Assembly (NCBI GenBank): GCA_034433995.1
Contig: DAOTZU010000234.1
Location: 1 to 24,402, forward strand
DNA length: 24,402 nucleotides
Source: DAOTZU01 sp034433995
Lineage (GTDB): Bacteria; Chloroflexota; Anaerolineae; UBA1429
Direction: 5' to 3'
How positions within the stretch are numbered: the first letter of the stretch is position 1; every line of letters begins with the position of its first letter. The position numbers and the translations under genes were made by a program. Positions 1 through 7,680 of the stretch are shown piece by piece. Under the pieces are notes generated by a model. It searched no databases and was not told where the DNA came from. It saw only the letters and a program-made list of their open reading frames with translations.

Positions 1-330
1 TATGACGCCGCCACCATTGACGGCTGCTCCGAATTCGGCATCCTCTGGCGCATTGTGCTACCTTTGTGCGGGCCGGTGCTGGCGGCCGTGGCCATTTTCC
101 AGTTCCAGGCCCACTGGAACGAGTTCATGGGGCCGCTAATCTATCTCAACAGCTTTAAAAAATCCACCCTGGCCCTGGCCCTGTACACCCTGCGGGGCGA
201 GCCTCAAGGCGCCTATCCCACCTGGCTGATGGCCGGCGGCACCTTGATGACCCTGCCTGTGCTCCTTGCTTTTGCCCTGTTTCAGCGCTATTTTATCCAG
301 GGTGTAGCCCTGACGGGCATCAAAGGCTGA
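1..330 (+). CDS. Carbohydrate ABC transporter permease, MalG type (C-terminal part)
   Basis: This is the last 109 codons of an inner-membrane permease subunit of a CUT1-type sugar importer. The gene begins before the window and is open from base 1. The first residues carry the EAA loop that docks onto the ATPase (DAATIDGCSEFGILWRIVLP). They are followed by a hydrophobic segment (about window codons 20-35), the WNEFMGPLIYL motif typical of MalG/UgpE-like proteins, another membrane segment, and the ending QRYFIQGVALTGIKG, which is characteristic of the family. The stop is TGA at 328-330, and the next gene starts 13 bp later, so the two are probably co-transcribed. The substrate cannot be read from this fragment. 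The neighbouring oxidoreductases suggest a sugar or sugar acid (inference). Family assignment is secure. Confidence 0.93.
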   Translation, partial: YDAATIDGCSEFGILWRIVLPLCGPVLAAVAIFQFQAHWNEFMGPLIYLNSFKKSTLALALYTLRGEPQGAYPTWLMAGGTLMTLPVLLAFALFQRYFIQGVALTGIKG

Positions 331-343
331 AAAAGGGGGAACC

Positions 344-2068
344 ATGCGCCAGAGGAACCATCAGGTGGATTTTTGTGTTGTGGGGGGCGGGCTGGCCGGG
401 ATGTGCGCCGCCATCGCCGCCGCGCGCCATGGGGCCAAGGTGGCCCTGATGCAGGACCGCCCTGTCTTGGGGGGCAACGCCTCCTCCGAGATCCGTATGT
501 GGATCTGCGGCGCCCATGGCGAGAACAACCGCGAGACGGGCATCCTGGAGGAGATCGCCCTGGAGAATTGCTACCGCAACCCCAATTTCAACTATTCCAT
601 CTGGGATAGCATCCTCTATGAGAAGGTGCGCTACGAGCCGAACATTCTCCTTTTGCTCAATTGCTCTTGCAATGGCCTGGTGATGGATGGCCAGCGCATC
701 GTGGCCGTCAAGGGGTGGCAGACCACCACCCAGACCTGGCACACTGTGGAGGCGGCCCTCTTTGCCGATTGCTCCGGCGATAGCATTCTGGCGCCCCTCT
801 CGGGCGCCGAGTTCCGCGTGGGCCGCGAGGCGGCCGGCGAGTTCGGCGAGGATATCGAGCCGCCGGAGGCCGACCACAGGACCATGGGCATGAGCTGCCT
901 CATCCAGGCCAGGGAGATGCCCACGCCGCAAACCTTTATCCCGCCCGTCTGGGCCTACGATTTCCCCAGCGAGGCGGACCTGCCCTACCGCGACCATCCC
1001 CTGCCCCGGGGCAATTTCTGGTGGATCGAGTTGGGCGGCGAGCAGGATTCCATCCATGATACGGAAGAGATCCGCGACGAGCTACTAAAGATCGCCTTTG
1101 GCGTCTGGGATCATATCAAGAACCACGGCGACCACGGCGCGGAGAATTGGGCCTTGGAATGGGTGGGCTTTTTGCCCGGCAAACGGGAGAGCCGCCGCTA
1201 TGTGGGCGATCACATCCTCACCCAAAACGATGTGCGCGCCGAGGGGCGTTTTGGGGACCTGGTTGCCTATGGCGGGTGGACCATGGATGATCATCATCCG
1301 GCGGGGTTCCGCTATCCTGGGCCTCCCACCATCTTTCATCCCGCCCCTTCGCCCTTTGGCATCCCCTATCGTTCTCTCTACTCGCGCAACATCGCCAATC
1401 TCTTTTGCGCCGGGCGTAACATCAGCACCACCCACGCCGCCCTCAGCGCCACCCGGGTGATGGCCACCTGCGCCCTCTGCGGCCAGGCGGTGGGCACGGC
1501 GGCGGCCATCGCCACGCGGCACAATCTTTCGCCCAGGGGGGTCTATCAGGAGCGGATCCACGAGCTGCAAGAGATCCTCATGGACGATGATTGTTATCTC
1601 CCCTGGCATGCGCGCCCGGTGCCGGCCCTCAGCCGCGCTGCGCGGTTGAGCGCTTCCGAGGGAGATCCGGAGCCGCTGCGCAACGGGCTGGACCGGCCCA
1701 TCGGCGGCGCGGATAACGGTTGGCGCGGTTCCCTGGGGGCCTGGGTGGAGTATTCCTTCGCCACGCCGCAACCGATCCGCACCTTGCGCTGGGTGTTCGA
1801 TAGCGATCTCAACCGCCAGGGACGCAACGCCCTCAGCAACTATCCTTTGCACATGGAACCCCAGCGCGTGCCCGCCACCATGATCCGCCGGTTTCGCGTG
1901 GAGGCCCTGGACGAGGCGGGAAATTGGCGCGTCATCGCCCGCCAGGAGAACAATTACCAACGCCTGGTGCGGGTGCAAACCGAGGTGGTGACGCGGGCCG
2001 TGCGTTTCATCCCCGAGGCCACCTGGGGCAGCCCCCAAGCGCATCTCTTTGCCTGGGATGTGCGCTAG
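344..2068 (+). CDS. FAD-dependent oxidoreductase (FAD_oxidored/PF12831-like), paralog 1
   Basis: This is a 574-residue flavoprotein, predicted cytoplasmic because no signal peptide is visible. The N-terminal Rossmann motif GGGLAGMCAAIAAARHGAKV (residues about 11-30) binds the FAD ADP moiety and is followed by the family's LGGNASSE segment. Further family blocks are FADCSGDSILAPLSGAEFRVGR, GGWTMDDHHPAGF and FCAGRNISTTHAALSATRVM, the last being the second FAD contact region. After about residue 435 the chain continues into a beta-rich domain (GAWVEYSF, LRWVFDSDLN) resembling a galactose-binding or F5/8-type fold. The ATG at 344 is preceded by GGGGGA. The gene sits 13 bp after the sugar permease, and a paralog follows. 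Such proteins occur in carbohydrate-degradation operons. The reaction is not assignable from sequence; oxidation of a sugar or polyol is an inference. Confidence 0.9.
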   Translation: MRQRNHQVDFCVVGGGLAGMCAAIAAARHGAKVALMQDRPVLGGNASSEIRMWICGAHGENNRETGILEEIALENCYRNPNFNYSIWDSILYEKVRYEPNILLLLNCSCNGLVMDGQRIVAVKGWQTTTQTWHTVEAALFADCSGDSILAPLSGAEFRVGREAAGEFGEDIEPPEADHRTMGMSCLIQAREMPTPQTFIPPVWAYDFPSEADLPYRDHPLPRGNFWWIELGGEQDSIHDTEEIRDELLKIAFGVWDHIKNHGDHGAENWALEWVGFLPGKRESRRYVGDHILTQNDVRAEGRFGDLVAYGGWTMDDHHPAGFRYPGPPTIFHPAPSPFGIPYRSLYSRNIANLFCAGRNISTTHAALSATRVMATCALCGQAVGTAAAIATRHNLSPRGVYQERIHELQEILMDDDCYLPWHARPVPALSRAARLSASEGDPEPLRNGLDRPIGGADNGWRGSLGAWVEYSFATPQPIRTLRWVFDSDLNRQGRNALSNYPLHMEPQRVPATMIRRFRVEALDEAGNWRVIARQENNYQRLVRVQTEVVTRAVRFIPEATWGSPQAHLFAWDVR

Positions 2069-2084
2069 CCGATTGGCCGGGGAG

Positions 2085-2213
2085 ATGTTTTCTGGAGCAA
2101 ATGGCGTGACGAACGCCAGGAGGTTTTTCCGCGCCCTTGGCCTGCGCGCCATCCCGGCGCAGGGTCTGGCTGAGGGCTGCACGCTGATCGCCGAGAGCGA
2201 AAAGGAGGAATGA
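2085..2213 (+). CDS. Possible small ORF (42 aa) between the FAD paralogs
   Basis: An ATG at 2085 opens a 42-codon frame ending in TGA at 2211-2213. From codon 8 on, almost every third position is G or C, as in the neighbouring genes. The predicted product (…RRFFRALGLRAIPAQGLAEG…) is soluble and basic in its first half, and I do not recognise it. The stop overlaps an ATG at 2210 (ATGA), and the AAAGGAGG that serves the next gene lies inside its last codons, which would allow translational coupling. GGGGAG lies only 1 nt before its own ATG, a poor spacing. A GTG at 2106 is another possible start. It may instead be the remnant of a degraded gene or simple read-through of GC-rich spacer. Confidence 0.3.
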   Translation: MFSGANGVTNARRFFRALGLRAIPAQGLAEGCTLIAESEKEE

Positions 2214-2215
2214 CG

Positions 2216-3958
2216 GTGAAACACGAAACCCACGAGGTGGATCTCTGTGTCATCGGCGGCGGGCTGGCCGGGATGTGCGTGGCCCTGGCCGCCGCGCGCC
2301 ACGGGGCCAAGGTGGCCATCATGCACGACCGGCCGGTGTGGGGCGGCAACGCCTCCAGCGAGTGCCGCGTGGGCATCGGCGGGGCGGATCGCGGCGGCGG
2401 GATACCCCATGTCCGCGAGACGGGCATCGTCGAGGAGCTGCGGCTGGAGAACCTCTACCGCAACCCCAACGATGTCTATTCCATCCAGGATACGGTCTTT
2501 TATGAGAAGATGCGCCTGCAGCCCAACCTCATCCCCATCCTGAACTGCTCCTGTGTGCGGGCCGAGATGGAGGGGAACCACATCCTCAGCGTCACCGGCT
2601 GGCAATTGACCAGCGAGACCTGGCACACAGTGAAGGCCAAGCTCTTTGCCGATTGCTCCGGCGATTCCATCCTCGCCCCGTTGACCGGCGCCGAGTTCCG
2701 CATTGGCCGGGAGGCGCGGAGCGAGTTCGGCGAGTCCATCGCCCCTGAGGTGGCCGATAAGCGCACCATGGGGATGACGTTGCTCTTTTACTCCCGCGAA
2801 TACCCCACGCCCCAGCCCTTCAAGCCGCCCACGTGGGCCTACCGTTTTGAGAGCTGTGACGATCTGCCCTTCGGCGAGCGGGACCACAGCCGCTGGATGG
2901 TGGGCTATTGGTGGATCGAGCTGGGCGGCGAGTACGATAGCATCCACGATACCGAGATGCTGCGCGATGAGCTCCTAAAGATCTGCTACGGCGTGTGGGA
3001 TCACCTGAAAAATCACTGCCGCCATCGCGACCAGGTGGCCAACTGGGCCTTGGATTGGGTGCAATTCTTCCCCGCCAAGCGAGAGAGCCGCCGCTACATG
3101 GGTGATTACATCCTCACCCAGCGGGATATCGAGGCCGAGGGCAAGTTCGACGATGTCGTCGCCTACGGCGGTTGGACCATGGACGACCACCATCCGGCGG
3201 GGTTCTGGTCGGTGAAGGTGCCGGCGCCGGCTACCATCTGGCATCCCTGCCCCTCGCCCTATGGCATCCCTTACCGCATCCTCTACTCCAAGAACATTGA
3301 TAACCTGATGTTCGCCGGCCGCAACACCAGTTGTTCCCATGCCGCCCTCAGCTCCACCCGGCTCATCGCCACCTGCGCCGTGATGGGCCAGGCGGTGGGC
3401 ACGGCGGCGGCCCTGGCCACCAAGCTGGGCCTCTCCCCTCGCGAGGTGGGCCAACACATCAAAACATTGCAGCAGACCCTCCTGCGCGACGATTGCTACC
3501 TGCCCGGCGTGCGCCAAGAGTTCGGCCCGTTGACCATGGAGGCCGCCCTGGTCGCCAGCCGGGGCAACCCGGAACCCCTGCGCGATGGCATCAACCGCCA
3601 AGTGGGCAACGAACCCCACGCCTGGGAATGTAGCCCCGGCGATCATGTGGCCTATCTCTTTACCCAGCCATCATTGGTCTCGGAGGCTACCCTCTTGTTG
3701 GATAGCGACCTGGCCAAGGGGATCGGCCACAAGTATTCGCGGGGCAACATCCTCACCAGCATCCCGCCCGTCATGCCCAAAGCCTTCCGTCTGGAGGGGT
3801 TGCGCGAGGGGAGCTGGCAGACCTTGGCCCGCTTCGACGAGCACCATCAACGGTTGGTGCGCGTGCCCCTCAACCAACGGTTGGAGGGCGTGCGCTTTGT
3901 CCTGGAGGAGACCTGGGGCGCCGACCGCACCCGCGTCTATGCCTTCTATCTGGATTGA
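2216..3958 (+). CDS. FAD-dependent oxidoreductase (FAD_oxidored/PF12831-like), paralog 2
   Basis: This is a 580-residue paralog of the preceding flavoprotein. The same blocks appear in the same order: GGGLAGMC dinucleotide-binding motif, WGGNASSE, FADCSGDSILAPLTGAEFRIGR, GGWTMDDHHPAGF, FAGRNTSCSHAALSSTR, and a C-terminal galactose-binding-like domain ending WGADRTRVYAFYLD. Compared with paralog 1 it has an insertion near the start (VGIGGADRGGGIPHV) and a cysteine in the second FAD motif. An in-frame ATG at 2210 gives two extra residues, but the AAGGAGG at 2202-2208 is only 1 nt from that ATG and 7 nt from the GTG at 2216, so GTG is chosen. The URO-D-like gene follows 21 bp later. The tandem arrangement suggests duplication with specialisation, for example two subunits or two related substrates (inference). 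Confidence 0.88.
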   Translation: MKHETHEVDLCVIGGGLAGMCVALAAARHGAKVAIMHDRPVWGGNASSECRVGIGGADRGGGIPHVRETGIVEELRLENLYRNPNDVYSIQDTVFYEKMRLQPNLIPILNCSCVRAEMEGNHILSVTGWQLTSETWHTVKAKLFADCSGDSILAPLTGAEFRIGREARSEFGESIAPEVADKRTMGMTLLFYSREYPTPQPFKPPTWAYRFESCDDLPFGERDHSRWMVGYWWIELGGEYDSIHDTEMLRDELLKICYGVWDHLKNHCRHRDQVANWALDWVQFFPAKRESRRYMGDYILTQRDIEAEGKFDDVVAYGGWTMDDHHPAGFWSVKVPAPATIWHPCPSPYGIPYRILYSKNIDNLMFAGRNTSCSHAALSSTRLIATCAVMGQAVGTAAALATKLGLSPREVGQHIKTLQQTLLRDDCYLPGVRQEFGPLTMEAALVASRGNPEPLRDGINRQVGNEPHAWECSPGDHVAYLFTQPSLVSEATLLLDSDLAKGIGHKYSRGNILTSIPPVMPKAFRLEGLREGSWQTLARFDEHHQRLVRVPLNQRLEGVRFVLEETWGADRTRVYAFYLD

Positions 3959-3979
3959 TCCCCTCAGGAGAGAGCCAAC

Positions 3980-5116
3980 ATGACCACAAGGACCATGACC
4001 TCGCGGGAGCGCCTGTGGGCCGCGCTGAACCACCAGGAGCCCGATCGCGTCCCCATCTGGATGCTCTATCCCCGCGAGTACTATGGGGCTTATGTGGATG
4101 TGCATCACCTCCCTTCCTACGCGCGGGTGATGCCCGTCATCTGGGCCGAGACCGATTGGCTGGATCGCCGCGACCTGCATTCCCCCGCCTTTTACACCGC
4201 GGCCACCCAGATGGAGACCTCCGTGGAGACCCACGGCGACTATACCATCCGGCGCACTGTGCTGCACACCCCCTTGGGCGATCTGACCTCGCAACATTGG
4301 CAGGATCACAAGAACGCCGCCGGAGCGACGGTGGAGCATTTCTGCAAAGACATCTCGGATTTGGAGAAGGTCCTGGCCATCCCCTACGAGCCGGTGGAGC
4401 CGGACCTGACCGCCTTCCATGAGGCGGGCCAGCGCCTGGGAGATGCCGGTTTGATGATGGTGAGTCTGGGGATGCCCATCGGCGTGGCCTATGGTTTGGT
4501 CCACCCAGAGACCTTTGCCCTGTGGACCCTGACGGAGCGTGAGGCGCTGGTGCGCTTTACCCAGGTGATGTTCGAGCGCAAGTACGCTTTTCTCAAAAAA
4601 GCCCTGGAGAAGGGGGCGGGGCCGGTATTTTTCACGGTGGGCACCGAGTTCGTCGCCCCGCCCATGTGTTCGCCCCAGGCTTTTGACGCCTTGATCACCC
4701 CCTTTGACGCGCCCCTGTTCGAGCTGATCCACCGTTACGGCGGCAAGGTGATCGTCCACCATCATGGGCGGATCTCGGCCATCCTGGAGCGGATCGCCGA
4801 GATCGGCGCCGACGGCATCCAGCCCATCGAGGAGCCGCCCGTGGGCGATTGTCCCCTGGCCGAGGCCAAACGGCGCATCGGCGACCGTGTCTGCCTGGTG
4901 GGCAGCGTGCAATACGATGATTTCGAACGGCTGACGCCGGACGAGATGGAGGAGCTCGTCCGCCGGCAGATCCGCGATGCGGCGCCCGGCGGCGGGATGA
5001 TCCTGGCCCCCACCGCCGGCCCCTACGCCGCCGAGTTGAGCCCCAGGCATCAGGAGAACATCCTGCGTTTCATCGCCGCGGGCCACAAATGGGGAAAATA
5101 TCCCCTGGCTTTTTAA
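3980..5116 (+). CDS. URO-D superfamily protein (uroporphyrinogen decarboxylase/MtaA-like)
   Basis: This is a 378-residue TIM-barrel protein of the uroporphyrinogen decarboxylase and cobalamin-dependent methyltransferase superfamily. The N-terminus SRERLWAALNHQEPDRVPIW is the diagnostic start of the URO-D-like group rather than of true HemE, and no haem genes are near. Later blocks match the barrel: GGKVIVHHHGRISAIL, GADGIQPIEEP, CLVGSVQYDDF and GGGMILAPTAGPYAAEL. In MtaA-type methyltransferases a His-x-Cys plus a distant Cys bind zinc. Here the corresponding places read HHHG and TAGP, so the cysteines seem absent. AGGAG precedes the ATG by about 9 nt. The gene is the last of the apparent sugar operon. 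A role in demethylation or decarboxylation of a carbohydrate-derived compound is only a guess. Confidence 0.82.
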   Translation: MTTRTMTSRERLWAALNHQEPDRVPIWMLYPREYYGAYVDVHHLPSYARVMPVIWAETDWLDRRDLHSPAFYTAATQMETSVETHGDYTIRRTVLHTPLGDLTSQHWQDHKNAAGATVEHFCKDISDLEKVLAIPYEPVEPDLTAFHEAGQRLGDAGLMMVSLGMPIGVAYGLVHPETFALWTLTEREALVRFTQVMFERKYAFLKKALEKGAGPVFFTVGTEFVAPPMCSPQAFDALITPFDAPLFELIHRYGGKVIVHHHGRISAILERIAEIGADGIQPIEEPPVGDCPLAEAKRRIGDRVCLVGSVQYDDFERLTPDEMEELVRRQIRDAAPGGGMILAPTAGPYAAELSPRHQENILRFIAAGHKWGKYPLAF

Positions 5117-5144
5117 GCGATACGGGGATATCGGTGGCAAGAAA

Positions 5145-5206
5145 CACGGAGACGCGGAGGGCACGGAGAGGGACAGGAGATTCTCCGTGCTCTCCGTGAC
5201 TCCGTG
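5145..5206. repeat. Imperfect inverted repeat of CACGGAG/CTCCGTG units
   Basis: Two 24-nt arms (5145-5168 and 5183-5206) can pair with one mismatch and two G·U pairs around a 14-nt loop. Each arm is itself three copies of a CGGAG-type unit. The element lies 28 bp after the URO-D-like stop codon. No T-run follows on either strand, so it is a poor intrinsic terminator. It could still protect the 3' end of the sugar-operon mRNA. From memory, similar CACGGAG-rich repeats are dispersed in many environmental bacterial genomes. Confidence 0.6.
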
Positions 5207-5256
5207 GTGAGGGAACGTCTTGGCGCCTTTCGTGTGCTCTGAGAACACAGGGGACG

Positions 5257-5286
5257 TTGGACGAAAGCGTCCATTGTGCGTATAAT
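5257..5286 (+). promoter_or_regulatory. Sigma-70-type promoter for the glycosylase-rnj operon
   Basis: TTGGAC (5257-5262) and a perfect TATAAT (5281-5286) are separated by 18 bp. Transcription would start near 5293, about 28 nt before the chosen GTG start at 5321. Because the promoter overlaps it, the in-frame GTG at 5276 cannot be the translation start. Confidence 0.75.
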
Positions 5287-5307
5287 CTCCTCATGCAATC
5301 TTGCATG
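5258..5307. promoter_or_regulatory. Two perfect palindromes flanking the -10 box
   Basis: TGGACG-AAAG-CGTCCA (5258-5273) overlaps the -35 hexamer and runs into the spacer. CATGCAA-TC-TTGCATG (5292-5307) begins at the expected transcription start and ends at the GGGGAGG ribosome-binding site. Both have perfect stems (6 and 7 bp). They could be operators for a repressor, or the second could form a 5' hairpin that masks the ribosome-binding site. No known regulator motif was recognised. Confidence 0.45.
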
Positions 5308-5320
5308 GGGAGGCTGCAGG

Positions 5321-5926
5321 GTGCGCGAGCTAGAAGAACTCAACCAAGAGATCCGGCAGTGCACACGCTGCCGGTTGGCCCAAGGGCGGCATCTGGCCGT
5401 CCCCGGCGAGGGGCCGGAGCATCCCAAGATCATGTTCATCGGCGAGGCGCCCGGCTTTCACGAAGACCAACAGGGACGGCCGTTCGTGGGCGCAGCCGGC
5501 CAGTTCCTGGAGCAGCTCTTGGCCTCCATCAACCTGACGCGCCGGGATGTGTTCATCGCCAATGTGATCAAATGTCGCCCTCCGGAGAACCGGGATCCCC
5601 TCCCCGATGAACTGGCCGCCTGCCGGCCCCATTTGGAACGCCAGATCGCGCTGCTCAAGCCCAAGCTCATCGTCACCTTGGGCCGCTACTCCATGGAGCT
5701 GGCCTTTGCCGGCGTCAGCATCTCCAAGGTGCATGGCATCCCCAAGAAGGTGGGCGATGTGGTCTATTTCCCCATGTTTCATCCCGCCGCAGCGTTGCAC
5801 CAACCTCGGTTCCGCAGCTTGATCGAACAAGACATTATGAAGATCCCTCGCATCCTGGCCGAGCTGGAGAGCATCAAGGCTGAGGAAGAGCCGCCCAAGC
5901 CGCCCCAACAGTTGAGTTTGTTCTAG
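5321..5926 (+). CDS. Uracil-DNA glycosylase, family 4 (iron-sulfur type)
   Basis: This is a 201-residue enzyme that removes uracil from DNA to begin base-excision repair. It matches the thermophile-type family 4: two N-terminal cysteines (C14-T-R-C17), the active-site block GEAPGFHEDQQGRPFVGAAG, two further cysteines in KCRPPENR and AACRPHLE that complete a 4Fe-4S site, and the late motif MFHPAAALH. The length is normal. The start is GTG at 5321, because GGGGAGG lies 7 nt upstream and the longer frame begins inside the promoter. The gene is first in an operon with RNase J, which begins 10 bp after the stop. Older annotations may call it phage SPO1 DNA polymerase-related protein, a historical name for the same family. 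Assignment is confident. Confidence 0.94.
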   Translation: MRELEELNQEIRQCTRCRLAQGRHLAVPGEGPEHPKIMFIGEAPGFHEDQQGRPFVGAAGQFLEQLLASINLTRRDVFIANVIKCRPPENRDPLPDELAACRPHLERQIALLKPKLIVTLGRYSMELAFAGVSISKVHGIPKKVGDVVYFPMFHPAAALHQPRFRSLIEQDIMKIPRILAELESIKAEEEPPKPPQQLSLF

Positions 5927-5936
5927 CGAGGACGCG

Positions 5937-7580
5937 GTGAGCACGCCAAAACTGCGCATCATTCCCCTGGGGGGCCTGGGTGAGATCGGTCGCAACATGC
6001 TGGTGTTCGAATATGGCGAACACTTGCTCGTCATCGATGCCGGCTTGATGTTCCCCGCCAACGATATGTTGGGCGTGGATATCGTCATCCCCGATATGCG
6101 CTACGTGGTGGAGCGGGCCCAGCAGGTGCGGGGGATTATCGTCACCCACGGCCACGAAGACCACGTGGGCGCGTTGCCCTACCTGCTCGACCAGGTGCGG
6201 GCGCCCGTCTATGCCACGCGCCTCACCCGCGGCCTCATCGAGGTGAAACTGCGCGAGACCCGGGTGCAACAGGCCGACCTGCGCACCATCACCTGCCAAG
6301 ACACCTTGGAGCTTGGCCCCTTTCAGGTCGAGTTCTTTCATGTGAGCCACAGCATCCCCGATGGGTTGGGGCTGGGCATCCGCACGCCCGTGGGGCTGGT
6401 GGTGCATTCGGGAGATTTCAAGTTCGACCACAGCCCGGTGGATGGCCACCGCACCGATTTCGCCAAGCTGGCCGAGCTGGGCGGCCGCGGCGTCTTGTTG
6501 CTCCTCTCCGATAGCACCAACGCGGAGAAGGCGGGCTACACCCCCTCGGAACAGGTCATCGGCGAGACCTTTGCCCGCATCTTTGCCAACGCCAAGGGGC
6601 GCGTCATCGTGGCCACCTTTGCCTCCAACATCTCCAGGGTGCAGCAGCTCATCGAGACCTCCCAAGCCTACGGGCGAAGGGTGGCCATCGTGGGACGTAA
6701 CATGGTGAACAACGTGCGCATGGCGCGGGAGCTGGGCTACCTCAACGTGCCCGAGGGCGTGCTCTTTCCCGTGGAGCAGTTGGACCAATTTCCGCCCCAC
6801 CAAGTGACCTTGATCTGCACGGGGAGCCAAGGCGAGCCCACCTCGGCCCTGGTGCGCATGAGCCGCGGCGATTTGCGCTCTGTGGAGGTGGTGCCGGGGG
6901 ATACGGTGGTGGTCTCGGCCACGCCCATCCCCGGCAACGAGGAGTTGATCAACCGCACCCTGGATAACCTTTTCCGCTTGGGGGCCAACGTCTTTTACGA
7001 TGAGGTGTTGGATGTCCACGTCTCCGGGCATGCCAGCCAGGAGGAGCAAAAGCTGCTGATCAACCTCCTCCGCCCCAAGTATTTCGTCCCCATCCACGGC
7101 GAGTTCCGCCATCTGGTGTTGCATAGCAAGTTGGCCCAGCAATGTGGCCTGTCGCCGGAGCATATCTTTGTCCTGGAGACGGGCGATGTGCTGGAGCTTG
7201 ATTCCTCCGGCGCCGAGGTTGTGGACCACATCTCGGATAATTACATCTTTGTGGATGGCCTCCGGGTGGGCGATGTGGGCCAGAGCGTCCTTGAGGAGCG
7301 GCGCGTCCTTTCGTGTAACGGGTTTGTGGTGGTGGTCGTGGTGCTGGATAAATACACCGGCAGTCTGGTGGGCGAGCCGCAGATCATCACCCGAGGCTTT
7401 GTGCACGAGGAAGATGCCGCCGAGCTCCTGGCGCGGATGAAGGAGGAGGTCGGCCGGGCGGTGCAACTGGGCGGCACCCGCAGCGAGTTGGCCGAGCGCC
7501 TGCAAAACACGGTGGGGCGCCTCGCCTTTGCCGAGACGGGACGCCGCCCCATGGTGGTGCCGGTGGTGACCAAGGTTTAG
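5937..7580 (+). CDS. rnj: Ribonuclease J
   Basis: This is a 547-residue metallo-beta-lactamase/beta-CASP ribonuclease with 5'-3' exonuclease and endonuclease activity in mRNA turnover and rRNA maturation. The N-terminus LRIIPLGGLGEIGRNM is diagnostic. The zinc motif THGHEDHVGALPYL gives H71, H73, D75 and H76. Further metal and beta-CASP blocks follow: VVHSGDFKFDH, LLSDSTNAEKAGYTPSE, TFASNISRVQQLI, CTGSQGEPTSALVRMS, VHVSGHASQEEQK and FVPIHGEFRHL. The C-terminal domain is intact. The start is GTG at 5937, with GAGGA 4 nt upstream. It lies 10 bp after the glycosylase gene and shares its promoter, so DNA repair and RNA turnover genes are co-transcribed here. A single copy is seen; a second RNase J elsewhere cannot be excluded. 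Confidence 0.97.
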   Translation: MSTPKLRIIPLGGLGEIGRNMLVFEYGEHLLVIDAGLMFPANDMLGVDIVIPDMRYVVERAQQVRGIIVTHGHEDHVGALPYLLDQVRAPVYATRLTRGLIEVKLRETRVQQADLRTITCQDTLELGPFQVEFFHVSHSIPDGLGLGIRTPVGLVVHSGDFKFDHSPVDGHRTDFAKLAELGGRGVLLLLSDSTNAEKAGYTPSEQVIGETFARIFANAKGRVIVATFASNISRVQQLIETSQAYGRRVAIVGRNMVNNVRMARELGYLNVPEGVLFPVEQLDQFPPHQVTLICTGSQGEPTSALVRMSRGDLRSVEVVPGDTVVVSATPIPGNEELINRTLDNLFRLGANVFYDEVLDVHVSGHASQEEQKLLINLLRPKYFVPIHGEFRHLVLHSKLAQQCGLSPEHIFVLETGDVLELDSSGAEVVDHISDNYIFVDGLRVGDVGQSVLEERRVLSCNGFVVVVVVLDKYTGSLVGEPQIITRGFVHEEDAAELLARMKEEVGRAVQLGGTRSELAERLQNTVGRLAFAETGRRPMVVPVVTKV

Positions 7581-7616
7581 GCCGGCAGTTGGCGTTTCTT
7601 GGCCTTGAGGGTTTCG

Positions 7617-7625
7617 TGGTATCAT
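7617..7625 (+). promoter_or_regulatory. Possible extended -10 promoter for ftsK
   Basis: TGG-TATCAT (7617-7625) fits an extended -10 element. The best -35 candidate, TTGGCC at 7599-7604, is only 15 bp away and is weak. Transcription would start near 7632 and give a leader of about 49 nt. The 100-bp gap after rnj makes a separate promoter plausible but unproven. Confidence 0.4.
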
Positions 7626-7659
7626 ACCCATGTTCTCAGCGGAGTGGGCAGTCTCGTCT

Positions 7660-7668
7660 TTATCCACA
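7660..7668 (+). promoter_or_regulatory. Perfect DnaA-box 9-mer (TTATCCACA)
   Basis: The consensus DnaA box TTATCCACA lies in the leader of ftsK, 12 bp before its ATG and downstream of the putative -10. I noticed no second copy in the window, so this is not an origin. A regulatory DnaA site linking ftsK to replication is possible. A chance match somewhere in 24 kb is also reasonably likely. Confidence 0.35.
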
Positions 7669-7680
7669 GATTGAGCAGCC

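Noticed and set aside
1085..2947. 620-codon open frame on the - strand across both flavoprotein genes
   Set aside because: It runs antisense through two well-conserved genes and their spacer, and its product is rich in Gly, Ala, His and Pro with no recognisable domain. High GC at third positions removes stop codons on the opposite strand.
3671..5248. 525-codon open frame on the - strand opposite the URO-D-like gene
   Set aside because: It lies antisense to a gene with clear family motifs and starts inside the CACGGAG hairpin repeat; no domain is recognisable.
7660..7668. Replication origin
   Set aside because: Only one DnaA box is seen, with no AT-rich unwinding region, and the intergenic space is about 100 bp.
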